A stretch of DNA of 44,084 bases. It comes from Micromonospora phytophila (GTDB taxonomy: Bacteria > Actinomycetota > Actinomycetes > Mycobacteriales > Micromonosporaceae). Position 1 is the first letter of the stretch. Every line of letters starts with the position of its first letter. The notes beneath the pieces were generated by a model. That model was not told where the DNA came from, ran no database searches, and worked only from the letters and a program-made list of their open reading frames with translations. Positions 42,908 to 44,084 of this stretch are shown piece after piece. Location: NCBI RefSeq assembly GCF_023656545.1, contig NZ_JAMOKF010000011.1:1-44084 (forward strand), in the 5' to 3' direction. Both the position numbers and the translations under genes were made by a program.

Positions 42908-43783
42908 TCAGCGCTGGAACTGGACCGGGCCGCTGTTGGCGGCCATCCGCTCCAACCGGGCGACCCGCTCCTCCATCCGGGGGTGGGTGGAGAAGAGCGC
43001 AGCCACGCCGCCGCCCTTCAACGGGTTGTCGATCATCAGGTGGGCGGTGCTGGTCAGCTGCCCGTGGGCCGGCAGCGGTCGGCGCTGCGTCCCCATGTGG
43101 ATCTTCCGGAGGGCGCTGGCCAGAGCCAGCGGGTCGCGGGTCAGCTGGGCGCCGGAGGCGTCCGCCTGGAACTCCCGGCTCCGGCTGATCGCCAACTGGA
43201 TCACGGTGGCCGCGATCGGGCCCAGGATGATGGTGAGCAGCAGCACGGCCGGGTTCGGGGCGTCCTCGTCGTCCCCACCGCCCAGCGGGATGAACCAGGC
43301 GATGTTGGCCAGCGCGGTGATGATGCCGGCCAGACCGGCCGCCACGCTGGAGATGAGGATGTCCCGGTTGTAGACGTGCGACAGCTCGTGCCCGATCACC
43401 CCGCGCAGTTCACGCTGGTCGAGGATCTCGGTGATCCCCTGGGTGACGCAGACGGCCGCGTGCTGCGGGTTGCGCCCGGTGGCGAACGCGTTGGGCTGCG
43501 AGGTGGGGCTCACGTAGAGACGGGGCATCGGCTGCCCGGCCTCGGTCGCCAGCTCACGCACCATCCGGTACAGCTCGGGGAACTCCGCCTCGCTGACCGG
43601 TTGCGCCCGCATCGAGCGCAGTGCGAGCTTGTCCGAGTAGAAATAGGTGATGCCGTTCATCACCAACGAGATGAGGACGGCGATGACCAGGCCGCCACTG
43701 CCGCCGAACCAGTAGCCCACCGCCAGGATCAGCGAGGTGAGCAGGCCGAGCAGCGCGGCGGTCTTCAGACGGTTGTGGTGCAC
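42908..43783 (-). CDS. htpX: Membrane zinc protease HtpX
   Basis: HtpX is an M48 metalloprotease of the cytoplasmic membrane that takes part in membrane-protein quality control. The product starts at GTG ([20 protein letters not shown]), with AAGGAG 6 nt upstream, and has 291 residues; the longer frame adds 22 unrelated ones. Two N-terminal helices precede HELSH (near residue 131). Two more helices precede [11 protein letters not shown], whose Glu is the third zinc ligand. A small stem (CGGACC/GGTCCG, 43802-43818) lies in the leader. Confidence 0.95.
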   Translation of the reverse strand: MHHNRLKTAALLGLLTSLILAVGYWFGGSGGLVIAVLISLVMNGITYFYSDKLALRSMRAQPVSEAEFPELYRMVRELATEAGQPMPRLYVSPTSQPNAFATGRNPQHAAVCVTQGITEILDQRELRGVIGHELSHVYNRDILISSVAAGLAGIITALANIAWFIPLGGGDDEDAPNPAVLLLTIILGPIAATVIQLAISRSREFQADASGAQLTRDPLALASALRKIHMGTQRRPLPAHGQLTSTAHLMIDNPLKGGGVAALFSTHPRMEERVARLERMAANSGPVQFQR

Positions 43784-43946
43784 GATCACTCCTTCGGTGC
43801 ACGGACCACCAGGGTCCGCTGACCGGTACAACAACCCGGTACCCGTCAACCATCCGTCTCATGGCTGAGAATTGGCTGGAATGCCCGCAGCGCGAGCGGG
43901 CCTGATCCCGCCGGATGCGGGAACCCGGGTGTGGAGAGCGCGCCCG

Positions 43947-44084
43947 TCAGCGGGCGGCGACGTCGAGCACGAGCTGCGGGGCGAAGCCGAGCACGACGGC
44001 CACCGCCGTCGTCACGGCCAGCACCGCGCCGACCGTCCGGGCCCGCACGACCGGGACGGCGGCCGGAGCCGGGGTCCCGGCGGC
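43947..44084 (-). CDS. nuoN: C-terminus of probable NADH dehydrogenase subunit N
   Basis: Only the last 45 residues are in the window. They include VVRARTVGAVLAVTTAVAVV and end LGFAPQLVLDVAAR. A final hydrophobic helix followed by LG.APQ.VLD is the usual end of NuoN, the antiporter-like subunit of complex I. NuoM or another membrane protein cannot be excluded from so short a piece. htpX follows on the same strand after about 160 bases. Confidence 0.55.
   Translation of the reverse strand, partial: AAGTPAPAAVPVVRARTVGAVLAVTTAVAVVLGFAPQLVLDVAAR

Overview
The window comes from a high-GC actinobacterium. The evidence is the GC-rich wobble positions, the many GTG starts and one TTG start, the four-base GTGA/ATGA gene overlaps, and -10 boxes of the TANNNT type. 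The gene order tRNA-Thr, tRNA-Met, rpmG, hadA/hadB-like, tRNA-Trp, secE, nusG, rplK, rplA is a known actinobacterial arrangement. DUF1707 proteins and the overall protein flavour suggest Micromonosporaceae; that family assignment is inference. Nearly everything is read on the minus strand, so transcription runs from right to left.

Layout in transcription order. 44084-42900: the C-terminus of a probable NuoN, then htpX. 42750-39360: an MFS exporter, two very small proteins, a lipoprotein, yajQ (plus strand) and tRNA-Tyr. 39165-35346: a GNAT acetyltransferase, a 42-residue hydrophobic small ORF and a membrane GGDEF-EAL cyclic-di-GMP protein. 35250-32200: tRNA-Thr, tRNA-Met, rpmG, two MaoC-type dehydratases, tRNA-Trp, secE, nusG. 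32050-30820: rplK-rplA. 30743-29281: an ABC ATPase/permease pair placed between rplA and rplJ. 28857-27874: rplJ-rplL. 27299-19896: rpoB-rpoC. 19784-18636: two small membrane proteins. 18142-13711: the str operon rpsL-rpsG-fusA-tuf. 13359-539: S10, spc and secY-adk-map genes as one nearly continuous block (rpsJ, rplC, rplD, rplW, rplB, rpsS, rplV, rpsC, rplP, rpmC, rpsQ, rplN, rplX, rplE, rpsN, rpsH, rplF, rplR, rpsE, rpmD, rplO, secY, adk, map). 266-1: the N-terminus of a DUF1707 protein.

The coding content is mostly core translation and transcription machinery. The unusual material lies between the genes. Two 13-bp sites match the published BldD consensus at every defined position and flank the GGDEF-EAL gene and its small upstream ORF. 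BldD is a cyclic-di-GMP-responsive regulator, so this looks like a feedback loop, and a YajQ-family gene lies about 1.7 kb away. An identical 20-bp element sits in the long leaders of both the S10 and str operons and suggests shared RNA-level control. The rplJL leader carries an internal terminator with a U-tract and a repeated motif on each side of it. The rpoB leader and two terminators contain stems that are continuous only in the minus-strand transcript, through G-U pairs. L33 has Asp in place of its fourth zinc cysteine. The 3' end of the ABC permease gene is partly duplicated in tandem.

All calls rest on reading the sequence and recalling protein families. No database search, alignment or folding program was run. 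Start codons were chosen from visible ribosome-binding sites and known family lengths.
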